Origin: Streptomyces sp. D2-8
GTDB taxonomy: Bacteria; Actinomycetota; Actinomycetes; Streptomycetales; Streptomycetaceae
Length of the DNA: 64,000 nt
Assembly (NCBI RefSeq): GCF_023184515.1
Contig: NZ_JAAHBP010000022.1
Coordinates: 1 to 64,000 of the forward strand
Direction of reading: 5' to 3'
The position numbers and the translations under genes are program-made. Positions 39,897 through 48,462 of this stretch are shown here, piece by piece; position 1 is the stretch's first letter; the number at the start of each line of letters is the position of its first letter. The notes below the pieces were generated by a model that saw nothing but the letters and a program-made list of their open reading frames with translations, had not been told where the DNA came from and searched no databases.

Positions 39897-40553
39897 TCAG
39901 GGGCGGCGCCACACCAGCGTGTAGCGCCAGAGCAGACGGCGGCGCAGGCGGACGCCGGGGAGCACCGCCCGGGCCTCGCGCGCGATCTCGGTGAAGGTCA
40001 GGTCCGCCGGACGGGTGCGGGCGGTCATCGAGACCGGGCGGGGCGCCGGACGGCCCCGGTTCTTCAGCAACGCCATGACGATGTTGAGCGGGATCGACGC
40101 GATGCCGAGCAGACGGTCGACGGGCGTCCGCTCCCGGGCCATGCCGACGATCACCAGGGTGCCGCCGGGGGCCAGATGGTCGCGGAAGGTCGCGAGGGCC
40201 CGGGTGAAGGGCAGATGGTGGACGACGGCGACGCAGGTGATGACGTCGTACGACTGATCACCGAGCCCGGTCAGCGCGTCGGCCGCCGTGTACGTCACCG
40301 GGGCCGCAGCGGGCGTCAGCTCCCGCGCCCGGGCCGTGATCTCCGGATCGGCGTCGATCCCGTGCACGATCCGGGCCCGGCCGGCCAGCAGCCGGGCCAG
40401 GTCGCCGCTGCCGCATCCCACGTCCAGGACGCTGCCCGCCCTCTCGGGGAACTGCCGCAGGATCCAGCGGTGGAAGTGGGCGTTGTGATCCCAGGGGCGG
40501 GCGGCGTGGAAACGCTCGAGTGCGCGCAGCACCCGGCGGGGCGGGGGTGACAT
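39897..40553 (-). CDS. SAM-dependent methyltransferase (class I)
   Basis: This 218-residue enzyme has the SAM loop SVLDVGCGSGDLARLL (about residues 40-55), acidic GIDAD, and VITCVAVVHHL typical of methyltransferase domains 11/25. A C-terminal PVDRLLGIASIPLNIVMALLK segment is hydrophobic, and an arginine-rich tail follows. The substrate is not predictable. The start is ATG 40553; the frame remains open far upstream but is antisense to the PAP2 gene there. It is divergent from the PAP2 gene. Confidence 0.82.
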   Translation of the reverse strand: MSPPPRRVLRALERFHAARPWDHNAHFHRWILRQFPERAGSVLDVGCGSGDLARLLAGRARIVHGIDADPEITARARELTPAAAPVTYTAADALTGLGDQSYDVITCVAVVHHLPFTRALATFRDHLAPGGTLVIVGMARERTPVDRLLGIASIPLNIVMALLKNRGRPAPRPVSMTARTRPADLTFTEIAREARAVLPGVRLRRRLLWRYTLVWRRP

Positions 40554-40688
40554 GCGTTCAGTGTCCCGGCTCACCGGGGTGGCCGTCCGCCGTCCGGGCA
40601 CTCGGGAGGTACCGGCTCGCAGGGGCGCCGAGCGTGCGCCGGGCGTGAGCCGGTACCGTGCTGGGAAGGCCATTGCGGGGAGAAGCAC

Positions 40689-41390
40689 ATGACGGATCCG
40701 ACGACCACAGACGCGGACGCCCCCCGTCCGCTCCAGAACACCCAGGACTCCGCGGGCGGACGCGGCCGGCTCCTGGGCGCCGTGTTCGGCGATCTCAGGG
40801 CCGTGGACGGCGCCCTGTACGCGGCGGTGGCCGCCACCCCGACGCCGACCCTGGACCGGACGCTGCGCCACCTGTCGCACGCGGCCGATCACTCCAAGAT
40901 CTCGTTCGCCATCGCCGCCGCCCTGGCCCTGAGCGGAAAGCGGCCGCGCAAGGCCGCCCTCGTCGGCGTCGGCGCGATCACCGTGGCGTCGGCCTCCGCC
41001 AACCTGCTCGGCAAGCGCCTGGTGCGCCGGGCGCGGCCCGACCGGGAGGCGGCCCGGGTGACGGTGGACCGGCACGTCCGGATGCCGACCTCGGCCTCGT
41101 TCCCGTCCGGGCACACGGCGTCGGCGGTCGCCTTCGCCACCGCCGTCGGGGTGGTCCTGCCTCCCGCGGCGGTACCGCTCGGGGCGCTGGCGAGCGCCGT
41201 CGGCTACTCCCGTGTCCACACGGGCGTGCACTACCCGGGCGACGTCGCAGCGGGCGCGGTCCTCGGTATCGCGAGCGCCGCGGCGGCCCTGGCGGCGGCA
41301 GCGGCCACCCCCTCGGCGAGGACACAGGCCCTCCTCACGGCGGCGCGTTCCTGGCCGCGGATCAGCATCGGCGGCGCCCTGCGCCGGTAG
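40689..41390 (+). CDS. PAP2-family phosphatase
   Basis: This 233-residue membrane phosphatase has the three motifs of the PAP2/undecaprenyl pyrophosphatase-like superfamily: KRLVRRARP (109-117), PSGH (139-142) and SRVHTGVHYPGD (174-185), with catalytic His142 and His181. Hydrophobic helices surround them. It probably removes phosphate from a polyprenyl or glycerolipid phosphate outside the membrane. ATG 40689 follows GGGGAGAAG. The 3' end forms the first part of a tandem repeat that carries its terminator. Confidence 0.87.
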   Translation: MTDPTTTDADAPRPLQNTQDSAGGRGRLLGAVFGDLRAVDGALYAAVAATPTPTLDRTLRHLSHAADHSKISFAIAAALALSGKRPRKAALVGVGAITVASASANLLGKRLVRRARPDREAARVTVDRHVRMPTSASFPSGHTASAVAFATAVGVVLPPAAVPLGALASAVGYSRVHTGVHYPGDVAAGAVLGIASAAAALAAAAATPSARTQALLTAARSWPRISIGGALRR

Positions 41391-41586
41391 GTCGAAGGCC
41401 GGACGGGCGGCGGGGGCTCTCCCCCGCCGCCCGTCCGGCCTTCGCGCTGACAAACCGTCAGCCGAAGACCTTGACGGCCCTGCGCCGGTAGGCCATGGGC
41501 CGACCGGGCACGGGGACTCTGTCCCGCCACCCGGCAACCCCCGCACTGACAAACCGTCAGCCGAAGACCTCGGCGGCCCTGCGCCG
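41376..41586. repeat. Tandem repeat (~100 bp, about 2.1 copies) carrying the terminator
   Basis: GCCCTGCGCCGG recurs at 41376, 41477 and 41576 (the last slightly changed after GCCG). CTGACAAACCGTCAG recurs at 41447 and 41546, each followed by a matching 26-base stretch with three differences. The unit period is therefore 99-101 bases. The first unit starts in the last codons of the PAP2 gene and contains a perfect hairpin; in the second copy the hairpin has degenerated. Confidence 0.8.
41393..41444. terminator. Exceptionally long perfect terminator hairpin
   Basis: A 24-base perfect stem (41393-41416 with 41421-41444) closes on a 4-base CTCT loop immediately after the PAP2 stop codon. It serves the PAP2 gene and also faces the convergent sugar operon. 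Confidence 0.88.
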
Positions 41587-41595
41587 AACTCCTGG

Positions 41596-42189
41596 CTAGC
41601 GAAGGAGCACGGCAGCGGACCGCCGTACGTCGACGGCGGTGAGCGCCAGGGCCAGCGGCCCGGGGGCGAGGAAGGCCAGCGGCACCAGCATCCAGGCGCA
41701 CAGCGCGGCCGTCGCCACGGCGAGCAGGACCAGGCCGCTGCCGCCCACGTCGGCCACGGCGTCCCCGCCGGCCCCGCGCACCGCCGCACGCCAGTCGGTG
41801 AGCGATTCGGGGCGCCCGCAGGCCCGCAGGCCGACCACCGCCGCGCACACGCCGATCACCGCGGCGGCCACCGCGAACAGCGGCGCCCCCGGCAGCCCGG
41901 CCCCGGCCAGCGCCAGGTCGGCCGCGAACAGCAGCAGGCCCGCCAGGGCGACGGCCCCCGCCACCAGGTCGCCGACGCGCAACCGCCTCCGCAGCAGGGC
42001 GAAGTACCGCCCCGCCGTGACGGGTTGGTCCTGTCCCGCCCCGCGCAGCACGGCGCACGCCGTCGACAGCGCGGCCGGGGCCGTGACCAGGGGCAGGCAG
42101 GCCGCCGCCGTGGCGAGTCCGACGCTCAGCACGTCGGCGAACAGGGACATGCGCGGGCCGAACACCTCACCCGCCTCGCGTGTGGGCAT
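41596..42189 (-). CDS. Membrane protein at the end of a sugar ABC operon (YesL-like)
   Basis: This 197-residue protein has five or six hydrophobic segments and the N-terminal MPTREAGEVFGPRMSLFADV. It lies 5 bases after the second permease gene and is the last gene of the operon. Position and layout resemble the YesL/DUF624 proteins that accompany carbohydrate ABC transporters, but the resemblance is weak and I give no function. Its stop lies next to the tandem terminator repeat. Confidence 0.7.
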   Translation of the reverse strand: MPTREAGEVFGPRMSLFADVLSVGLATAAACLPLVTAPAALSTACAVLRGAGQDQPVTAGRYFALLRRRLRVGDLVAGAVALAGLLLFAADLALAGAGLPGAPLFAVAAAVIGVCAAVVGLRACGRPESLTDWRAAVRGAGGDAVADVGGSGLVLLAVATAALCAWMLVPLAFLAPGPLALALTAVDVRRSAAVLLR

Positions 42190-42194
42190 CCCGC

Positions 42195-43055
42195 TCACCC
42201 CTTGAGTCCGGAGCTGGCCATGCCCTCCACCAGGAACCGCTGGAAGGCGAGGAAGAACAGCACGATCGGCAGCAGCGCGATCACCGACAGGGCGAACATC
42301 GGGCCGAAGGCGGAGGTGCTGGAGGCGTCCACGAAGGAGCGCAGTGCGAGGGTGAGGGTGAACTTGTCCGGGTCGAAGAGGTAGATGAGCTGGGTGAAGA
42401 AGTCGTTCCAGGTCCAGATGAACGTGAAGATGGCCGTGGTGATCAGGGCCGGCCGGGTCAGCGGCAGCACGACCTGGAAGAAGCTGCGGAAGGGCCCGCA
42501 GCCGTCGATCCGGGCCGCCTCCTCCAGCTCGCGCGGCAGGCCGCGCATGAACTGCACGATGAGGAAGACGAAGAACGCCTCGGTGGCGAGGAACTTCGGC
42601 AGGATCAGCGGCCAGTAGGTGTTCACCAGGCCGAGCTGGTTGAAGATGATGTACTGCGGGATCAGTACCGCGTGGTGCGGCAGCATGATCGTGGCGATCA
42701 TGAAGGCGAACAACGGCCCGCGGAAGCGGAACCTCAGGCGTGCGAAGGCGTAGGCGGCGAGCGAGCAGCTGATGACGTTGCCGGCCACCGCGCCGCCCGC
42801 GATCAGCAGGGAGTTGCCGAGCAGCCGCCAGATGGAGACGTCGTTGACGCCGTCCAGGGCTGTCTTGTAGTTCGACCACTCCAGGTGGCTGGGAAGCAGG
42901 TTCAGGCTGGCGATGACCTCGTCGGCGGGCTTGAGCGAGGTGGCCAGCAACCAGGCCAGGGGGTACAGCATGACCAGCAGGGCGGCCAGGCAGCCCGCGT
43001 GCAGGGCGATGCGGCCCCACCGAACGGGCTTGTGGGCGACTGTCGTAGAGGTCAC
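42195..43055 (-). CDS. Sugar ABC transporter permease, MalG type
   Basis: This 286-residue inner-membrane permease has six predicted helices and the EAA loop (LEEAARIDGCGPFRSFFQVVLPLTRPAL) that contacts the ATPase. SLKPADEVIAS and MLPHHAVLIPQYIIFN are typical of carbohydrate uptake family 1 (CUT1) MalG-like partners. GTG 43055 has GGAGGGGG upstream and overlaps the end of the preceding permease gene by 4 bases (GTGA). No ATPase gene is present; streptomycetes commonly share MsiK across CUT1 systems. Confidence 0.92.
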   Translation of the reverse strand: MTSTTVAHKPVRWGRIALHAGCLAALLVMLYPLAWLLATSLKPADEVIASLNLLPSHLEWSNYKTALDGVNDVSIWRLLGNSLLIAGGAVAGNVISCSLAAYAFARLRFRFRGPLFAFMIATIMLPHHAVLIPQYIIFNQLGLVNTYWPLILPKFLATEAFFVFLIVQFMRGLPRELEEAARIDGCGPFRSFFQVVLPLTRPALITTAIFTFIWTWNDFFTQLIYLFDPDKFTLTLALRSFVDASSTSAFGPMFALSVIALLPIVLFFLAFQRFLVEGMASSGLKG

Positions 43056-43990
43056 CGGTCCCCCTCCGAGGCGTAGAAGACCCAGGACCGCGAGGTGCGG
43101 AACAGCACCGCCGTGACGATGCCGATCACGACGAGCAGCACCCAGGCCATGGCGGAGGCGTAGCCCATGTGGGAGGCGACGAAGCCGCGGTCGTAGAGGT
43201 ACATGGTGTAGACGAGGGTCGAGTCGGCCGGTCCGCCCTTGCCCGCGCTGACCGCGAAGGCGGGGGTGAACACCTGGAAGGCCTGGATGGTCTGCAGGAC
43301 GAGGTTGAAGAACAGCACCGGGGAGAGCATCGGCACGGTGACGGACAGGAACTGCCGCCACTTCCCGGCCCCGTCGACGGCCGCCGCCTCGTAGAGCTCG
43401 GCGGGTATCTGCTGGAGCCCGGCGAGGAAGATGACCATCGGGGCGCCGAACTGCCACACCGTCAGCAGCGCCACGGCCAGCAGGGCCCAGCCGGGCTTGT
43501 TGACCCAGCCGCCGGTGCCCAGCAGGCTGTCCACGGTGCCGCCGTCGTTGAAGACCGCCCGCCAGACGAGCGCGATGGACATCGACGCGCCGAGCAGGGA
43601 CGGTGCGTAGAACGCGGAGCGGTAGAAACCCTTGCCGCGCTTCATGCCCTTCAGGGCCAGCGCGACGACCAGGGCGAGGGCCAGCTGGAGGGGCACGGCG
43701 ACGACGACGTAGGTCAGGGTCGTCACGACCGAGCGCCAGTAGCGGGGGTCCTCGGTGAACATCTGCACGTAGTTGCGCAGGCCCACCCACTGCGGCGGGT
43801 TGAACAGGTCGTAGTCGGTGAACGACAGGTACAGCGACACGACCATCGGCAGCAGTGTCAGGACGATCGCGCCGAGTACCCATGGCGAGAGGAACACCCA
43901 GGCGGCACCCTCGCGTTCGCGCTTGGGGCGGCGCTTCGGGGCGGCGGCGGGGGCGCGCCTCGCCTCCGCGGGGATCGCGGTGGTGGTCAT
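43052..43990 (-). CDS. Sugar ABC transporter permease, MalF type
   Basis: This 312-residue permease has a basic N-terminus followed by six helices and an EAA loop (LYEAAAVDGAGKWRQFLSVTVPMLSP). LSFTDYDLFNPPQWVGLRNY is typical of the MalF partner in CUT1 systems. ATG 43990 overlaps the stop of the binding-protein gene by 4 bases, implying translational coupling. It pairs with the MalG-type permease. Confidence 0.92.
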   Translation of the reverse strand: MTTTAIPAEARRAPAAAPKRRPKREREGAAWVFLSPWVLGAIVLTLLPMVVSLYLSFTDYDLFNPPQWVGLRNYVQMFTEDPRYWRSVVTTLTYVVVAVPLQLALALVVALALKGMKRGKGFYRSAFYAPSLLGASMSIALVWRAVFNDGGTVDSLLGTGGWVNKPGWALLAVALLTVWQFGAPMVIFLAGLQQIPAELYEAAAVDGAGKWRQFLSVTVPMLSPVLFFNLVLQTIQAFQVFTPAFAVSAGKGGPADSTLVYTMYLYDRGFVASHMGYASAMAWVLLVVIGIVTAVLFRTSRSWVFYASEGDR

Positions 43991-45270
43991 GACCTCAGCT
44001 CCGCCTTCGCCTCGGTGACGTAGTTCTCGGCCGCCTCGCGGGGCGACATGCGCGCGTAGGACACCTGGTCGTAGTCGCGCTGGAAGGTGCTCTGCAGGGC
44101 GTTGTCACCCGAGGGAGGCGCCTGGGGCGGGTCCTTGAGCTTGCCCTCCAGGGATGCCTGGAAGCCGGCGATGGTCTTGTCGAAGTCCTTCAGCTGCGGG
44201 CCGATCTCGTCACGGATCGTCTCGTTGACGGGGATGCCGCGGCTCGCGCCGAGGATCTTCGCGGCCTCGCGGTCGTTGATCATGAAGTCGACGAGCTGCG
44301 CCGCCTCCTCGGGGTGGCCGGTGTTCGCCGAGACGCCGAGGAACATCGACGGCTTGAAGTACTGGCCGGGTGTGCCGTCCTCGCCGGACGGCATGGGCGC
44401 GAGGGCGACGCCGGTCGGTATCAGGGCGAGGAAGCCGCTGGCCGGGGCGTCCCAGTTGGCGTCGGTGACGGACTTGCCGCGTCCGAGTGGGGTGTTCTCC
44501 ACGGAGCCGTCGAGCTGGGTGGTCTGCTCGGCGGGCGAGACGGCGCCCTCGCGGCGCAGCCGGTCGGTGAAGGTCCACCAGCGCGTGAGGTCGCCGGCGG
44601 TGAAGCCCAGCCTCCCGTCCTCGGTGTAGAGGGCCTTGCCCCGGCCGCGCAGCCAGACCTCGAAGGCGTCCTCGCTCTGGCCGGGGTCGGTCGCCCCCGG
44701 CTTGCCGGTCTTCTTCGCGAGGGCGCGCATGGTGTCCGCCCACTGGCTCCAGGTCCAGCTCTCGCCGGGCAGGGGCACGCCCGACTTCTTCCAGGTCGCG
44801 ATGTCGTAGGCGACGGTCTCGGTGCCGCGGCCCTGCGGGATCGCGTACTGGACGTCGTCGACGCGGCCGGTGGCGAGCAGGCCCTGGTCGATCTCGGAGG
44901 TGCGCAGGACGGACTTCTGTTTCGCCAGGTCGAGCAGGACTCCGCCGGAGGCGTACTGGTCGATCTGGCGGTAGTCCAGTTGCATCACGTCGGGGGCGTC
45001 ACCGCCGGCGGCCTGGGTGGCGAGCTTCTGCTTGTAGGCGTCGTAGCCGGAGAACGACGTCGTCACGTCGACGTCCGGGTGCTGTTTCTCGAACAGCGCG
45101 ACGGCCTGCTCGGTGCGTTCCGCGCGGTCGGGGTTGCCCCACCAGGTGTAGCGCAGCACGACCTTGCCGCCGTCGGCGGATTCCCCGGATCCTCCGCAGC
45201 CCGCCAGCACGGCACACAGTGCCAGTGCGGCGGCCGACGCGCAGAACCCCTTTGTCCTGTGTCCGGGCAT
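43987..45270 (-). CDS. Sugar-binding lipoprotein of ABC transporter
   Basis: This 427-residue solute-binding protein has an N-terminal signal and lipobox LAGC with the lipidated Cys25. The mature part has the CUT1 pattern: YTWWGNPDRAERTEQAVALFEKQHP, DVMQLDYRQIDQYASGGVLLDL and a C-terminal MSPREAAENYVTEAKAEL. It delivers an oligosaccharide or sugar to the two permeases. It has its own ribosome binding site 57 bases after the cupin gene, where an RNA hairpin encloses the Shine-Dalgarno. Confidence 0.92.
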   Translation of the reverse strand: MPGHRTKGFCASAAALALCAVLAGCGGSGESADGGKVVLRYTWWGNPDRAERTEQAVALFEKQHPDVDVTTSFSGYDAYKQKLATQAAGGDAPDVMQLDYRQIDQYASGGVLLDLAKQKSVLRTSEIDQGLLATGRVDDVQYAIPQGRGTETVAYDIATWKKSGVPLPGESWTWSQWADTMRALAKKTGKPGATDPGQSEDAFEVWLRGRGKALYTEDGRLGFTAGDLTRWWTFTDRLRREGAVSPAEQTTQLDGSVENTPLGRGKSVTDANWDAPASGFLALIPTGVALAPMPSGEDGTPGQYFKPSMFLGVSANTGHPEEAAQLVDFMINDREAAKILGASRGIPVNETIRDEIGPQLKDFDKTIAGFQASLEGKLKDPPQAPPSGDNALQSTFQRDYDQVSYARMSPREAAENYVTEAKAELRS

Positions 45271-45272
45271 GC

Positions 45273-45294
45273 CGAGGTCACTCCTCTCCTCGGA
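45273..45294 (-). promoter_or_regulatory. RNA hairpin presenting the binding-protein ribosome binding site
   Basis: On the minus strand, CCGAGG and CCTCGG flank AGAGGAGTGA, so the Shine-Dalgarno GAGGAG would be displayed in a loop immediately before ATG 45270. Such a structure could stabilise or expose the message for higher production of the binding protein. Confidence 0.4.
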
Positions 45295-45327
45295 GGTTGG
45301 CTGAGACCCCCCGGTCCCCCCTTGCTG

Positions 45328-46089
45328 CTACTCCTGCCGGTACGGCAGCGTGGTCCCCGGCAGCGCGTACTCGTCGCGCCGGCCGCACATGCCGAAGCCG
45401 CCGAGCCGGGTGGGCGCGGCCTCGTGGGCGGTGGCCTCGCCGAGGTAGGCGGGATCGCCGGCGGCCAGGGCGTCGAGCTGGGCGCCGGTGCGCTCCGCGG
45501 TGGCCAGGGCGCCCTCCCGCCACAGGACCTGCCAGGTGGGCACCTTGTCGCGCACGATCCGGGCGGCGGCGCTCTGGAACTCCAGGTACGGGCCGTTGTC
45601 GCCGGCGACGAGCGCCTCACGCAGCCCGAGGTAGCCCTCGACGGCGAGGTCCCTGCGGCGCCGGGCGGCCGCCGCAGTCTCCGGTCCGGTGCCGGGCGGC
45701 AGGGCAGCGGCGGCGGCGTACCGGTCGGGGTCGGCGAGCACCTCGGGCGGGAAGGTGAACACGGCGTCCCCGGCCTCGGGCAGGCCGCTGTTCTGCATCA
45801 GCACGGTGATGCGCAGATCGCCGCCCTGCACCATGCGGTGCACGGTGCCCGGTGTGAACCAGGCGATCGAGCCGGCTTCGAGGGGGATGTCCCGGTAGCC
45901 GTCCGGGCTCAGCGTCTGGACCGCGCCCCGGCCGCCGGTGACGACGTACGCCTCCGTGCACACCAGATGCAGGTGCGGGCTGCCGCCGCAGACGCCGTCG
46001 GCGGCCTCCCAGTCGTAGGCGCTGAGGTGGGACAGGCCGATCGCGCCGGGCAGCGGGTGCGGAAGACCCGCAGGTTTCGGCTCGCTCAC
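45328..46089 (-). CDS. Cupin domain protein in the sugar operon
   Basis: This 253-residue protein has a cupin barrel at about residues 30-110 (PHLHLVCTEAYVVTGGRGAVQ and PGTVHRMVQGG), with histidines that suit metal binding. Its helical C-terminal half is not recognisable. GTG 46089 overlaps the stop of the PmoA-like gene by 4 bases. It may be an isomerase, mutarotase-like or sensor protein for the imported sugar. Confidence 0.8.
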   Translation of the reverse strand: MSEPKPAGLPHPLPGAIGLSHLSAYDWEAADGVCGGSPHLHLVCTEAYVVTGGRGAVQTLSPDGYRDIPLEAGSIAWFTPGTVHRMVQGGDLRITVLMQNSGLPEAGDAVFTFPPEVLADPDRYAAAAALPPGTGPETAAAARRRRDLAVEGYLGLREALVAGDNGPYLEFQSAAARIVRDKVPTWQVLWREGALATAERTGAQLDALAAGDPAYLGEATAHEAAPTRLGGFGMCGRRDEYALPGTTLPYRQE

Positions 46090-47012
46090 CACGGCAGGCC
46101 CTCCAGGTGGGTGCCAACCCGGTCTCGGTCCCAGGCACCGTCGGCGACGACGATGCGGTACCGGTACCCGAAGGACTCGCCCGGCGGCAGCTCGAACTCC
46201 TCGAAGAACGCCCAGGAGAACGCGACCGTCGGGAAGGGCTCGGAGCGCACGAACCAGTGCGACTCGTGGACCGGGGAGGTCTCGTCGAGGTTCTCGGGCG
46301 CGTGCGCGAAGACCAGGGTGGAGTGGCCGTCGACGTCGTCGTGCTCGGTGGTGAAGGCGAGCCACGGGCCCTGGGTGCCCATCAGCTTGCCCGCGTCGGC
46401 GTCGGTGTCCGGGGCGAAGACCGTGCCGCCGGTGAAGTCGCGCGGGCCGCGCCACTGGAGTCCGGTGTAGCCGGCCATCGCACGGCCGGCGGTGGTCGGG
46501 GAGCCGAAGGCCAGGGGCTCGGAACGGGTGTTGGTGAGGCGGATCGACCAGTCCAGGGCCCAGGAACCGGCCTCCTCGTCCACCGAGTGGACGGTCAGGC
46601 CGCGCACCTCGCGCGCCCACTCCTCGCCGCCGTTCTCGATCCAGGTGAGGTTCTCGGTGAAGGCGAGGCGGTCGTCCTCGACGGTGAAGTCCTCGAAGCC
46701 GTCGTGCCGCATCGAGCCGACGCGCTCGGGCAGGCGGAGGTAGCCCTGGCCGTGGACGTAGCAGTTGCCGCCCCAGAAGTTCTGGCCGGACAGATGGCTC
46801 GCGGTCATCTGCAGGCCCTTGTGCCAGCGGTGGTCGTTCGGGCGGTAGCCGGTGACCGTACGGCCCGAGAGGGTGCGCACCGGGTGGGCGTAGGGCTTGC
46901 GGGACTCGAAGGGATCCGGGTCGGGGCGGTAGACGTAGCGGAGGATCTCCGTGCCGTTCGCCGCCGTGACGGCGATGTCCTCGCCGTGCGTGTGGGTGAC
47001 GCGGATGGTCAT
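46086..47012 (-). CDS. PmoA-like / DUF6807 family protein
   Basis: This 308-residue soluble, beta-rich protein has YRPNDHRWHKGLQMTASHLSGQNFWGG, the hallmark of the PmoA-like family, and further conserved TGLQWRGPRDFTGGTVFAP. The family name derives from methane monooxygenase annotation transfer, but these proteins usually lie beside Gfo/Idh/MocA dehydrogenases and sugar transporters and look like sugar-processing proteins. ATG 47012 overlaps the dehydrogenase stop by 4 bases. Its reaction is unknown. Confidence 0.85.
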   Translation of the reverse strand: MTIRVTHTHGEDIAVTAANGTEILRYVYRPDPDPFESRKPYAHPVRTLSGRTVTGYRPNDHRWHKGLQMTASHLSGQNFWGGNCYVHGQGYLRLPERVGSMRHDGFEDFTVEDDRLAFTENLTWIENGGEEWAREVRGLTVHSVDEEAGSWALDWSIRLTNTRSEPLAFGSPTTAGRAMAGYTGLQWRGPRDFTGGTVFAPDTDADAGKLMGTQGPWLAFTTEHDDVDGHSTLVFAHAPENLDETSPVHESHWFVRSEPFPTVAFSWAFFEEFELPPGESFGYRYRIVVADGAWDRDRVGTHLEGLPW

Positions 47013-48124
47013 GCGCGCTCCTTGGGGGCCCAGTCGGGGTACTCGCCGTGCATGGCCTCGTAGAAGGGATCGCCGGGGCCGATCTCCCCCGCGTGCACCG
47101 AGCGGCCGGTGAACGCCGCCTTGTACAGGGCGGCGGCGAACTCCAGGGTGGCGCGGGCGTCTCGGCCGCTGCCCGGTGGCCGGGTGCCGGTGTCGTAGGC
47201 GTCGAGGAGTGCGCCCAGTTGGGCGGTGTGCGAGCTGGGCACGTCGCTCGCGGGAGTGCGCCAAGCGGTGGCACGCTCGGAGACGACGTGCGGGGCCGGG
47301 GTGTAGGCCCAGCTGTCGTTGCTGTGGCCGTACAGGTGGGTGAGCTCGACGGTGGCGTCCGCGCAGTCGATGCGGATGCGGCTCACCTCGTCCGGGGAGA
47401 GCACGCTGTTGACGACGGTGGCGAGGGCGCCGCTCCTGAACCGCACCAGGGCGGTGGAGACGTCCTCGCTCTCGGTGTCGTGGACCAGGCGCGCGGCCAT
47501 GGCCCGGATCTCCTCCCACTCGCCGAGCAGGTGCAGCAGCAGGTCGTACTGGTGGATGCCGTGGCCCATGGTCGGGCCGCCGCCCTCGCTGGCCCACTTC
47601 CCGCGCCACGGCACCGCGTAGTACGCGGCGTCCCGGTGCCAGGTGGTCTGGCAGTGCGCGACGAGCGGGGCTCCCAGCTCGCCGCTGGTGATCAGGTCGC
47701 GTGCGTGCACGGCGCCGGAACCGTAGCGGTGCTGGAAGACGACCGCCGCGTACCCGCCGGAGGCCTCCTCGGCGGCGGCGATCTCGTCGTACTCGGCGAG
47801 CGACAGGGTGAGCGGCTTCTCGCACAGCACCCAGGCGCCCGCCTTCAGCGCGGCCACCGTCTGCTCCCGGTGCAGGGAGGGCGGCGTCCCGATCAGGACC
47901 AGGTCGGGGCGGACGGCGTCCAGCATCGCGTCCACCGAGGTGTACCCGGCGACCTGTTCACCGGCGAGCTCACGGAAGGCGTCGAGGCGCTCCTGGTCCA
48001 CGTCGACGGCGGCCACCAGTTCCACCCGGTCGGAGTGGGCCCGCAGCGCGGGCAGATGGCTGCCGCCGACGATGGCTCCGGTGCCGACGACGGCCACGCG
48101 GCGGCGGGTGGGGGACAAGGACAT
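47009..48124 (-). CDS. Gfo/Idh/MocA family oxidoreductase
   Basis: This 371-residue NAD(P)-dependent dehydrogenase has the Rossmann motif VAVVGTGAIVGGSHLPAL (residues 9-26) and the EKPL motif (CEKPLTLSLAEYDEI) with its catalytic lysine. The GHGIHQYDLLLHLLG segment carries the active-site histidine. Substrates in the family include inositols and glucose-type sugars. ATG 48124 has GAGGAG upstream and is the first gene of the sugar operon. A promoter and LacI-type operator lie directly before it. Confidence 0.9.
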   Translation of the reverse strand: MSLSPTRRRVAVVGTGAIVGGSHLPALRAHSDRVELVAAVDVDQERLDAFRELAGEQVAGYTSVDAMLDAVRPDLVLIGTPPSLHREQTVAALKAGAWVLCEKPLTLSLAEYDEIAAAEEASGGYAAVVFQHRYGSGAVHARDLITSGELGAPLVAHCQTTWHRDAAYYAVPWRGKWASEGGGPTMGHGIHQYDLLLHLLGEWEEIRAMAARLVHDTESEDVSTALVRFRSGALATVVNSVLSPDEVSRIRIDCADATVELTHLYGHSNDSWAYTPAPHVVSERATAWRTPASDVPSSHTAQLGALLDAYDTGTRPPGSGRDARATLEFAAALYKAAFTGRSVHAGEIGPGDPFYEAMHGEYPDWAPKERA

Positions 48125-48158
48125 GCGGCGCTCCTCGGACGGCCGGCGGACACACGCT

Positions 48159-48172
48159 GGGAAAGCGCTTGC
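48159..48172. promoter_or_regulatory. LacI-family operator upstream of the sugar operon
   Basis: GGAAAGCGCTTGCA contains the perfect palindrome AAGCGCTT (48163-48170), the core of many LacI/CcpA-type operators. It lies 12-25 bases downstream of the -10 hexamer, between promoter and start codon, so binding would repress transcription. No LacI gene is adjacent. Confidence 0.75.
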
Positions 48173-48183
48173 ACTCGGAAGGG

Positions 48184-48212
48184 ACCCTAGGCGCGAGAGA
48201 ATGTCTGGACAA
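48184..48212 (-). promoter_or_regulatory. Promoter of the seven-gene sugar operon
   Basis: On the minus strand, TTGTCC (48207-48212) and TAGGGT (48184-48189) are separated by exactly 17 bases, followed by the LacI-type operator and the dehydrogenase gene. Confidence 0.65.
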
Positions 48213-48462
48213 CCCCCCTGCAGCGACCTGCACAAGGTCTGCCCGCGCATTGTCCCAGCTTGGGGCGGGAATTCGGGTTGTTGCCCCCGCCATGGAAACG
48301 GCATTCCCCCGCCGTCTCCCTGGGGCCGGCCCCACCCCGGGCCGGCTGCCAGCCGGAGTGATCGGGCGGCGGGCCGCTCCTACCGTTCTGTCGCACAACA
48401 CCCCTCTCGGGCAAGCTCCCGCCAGTCCACCGAGGGGTACCGGCGACAGAGAGGACCACCAC

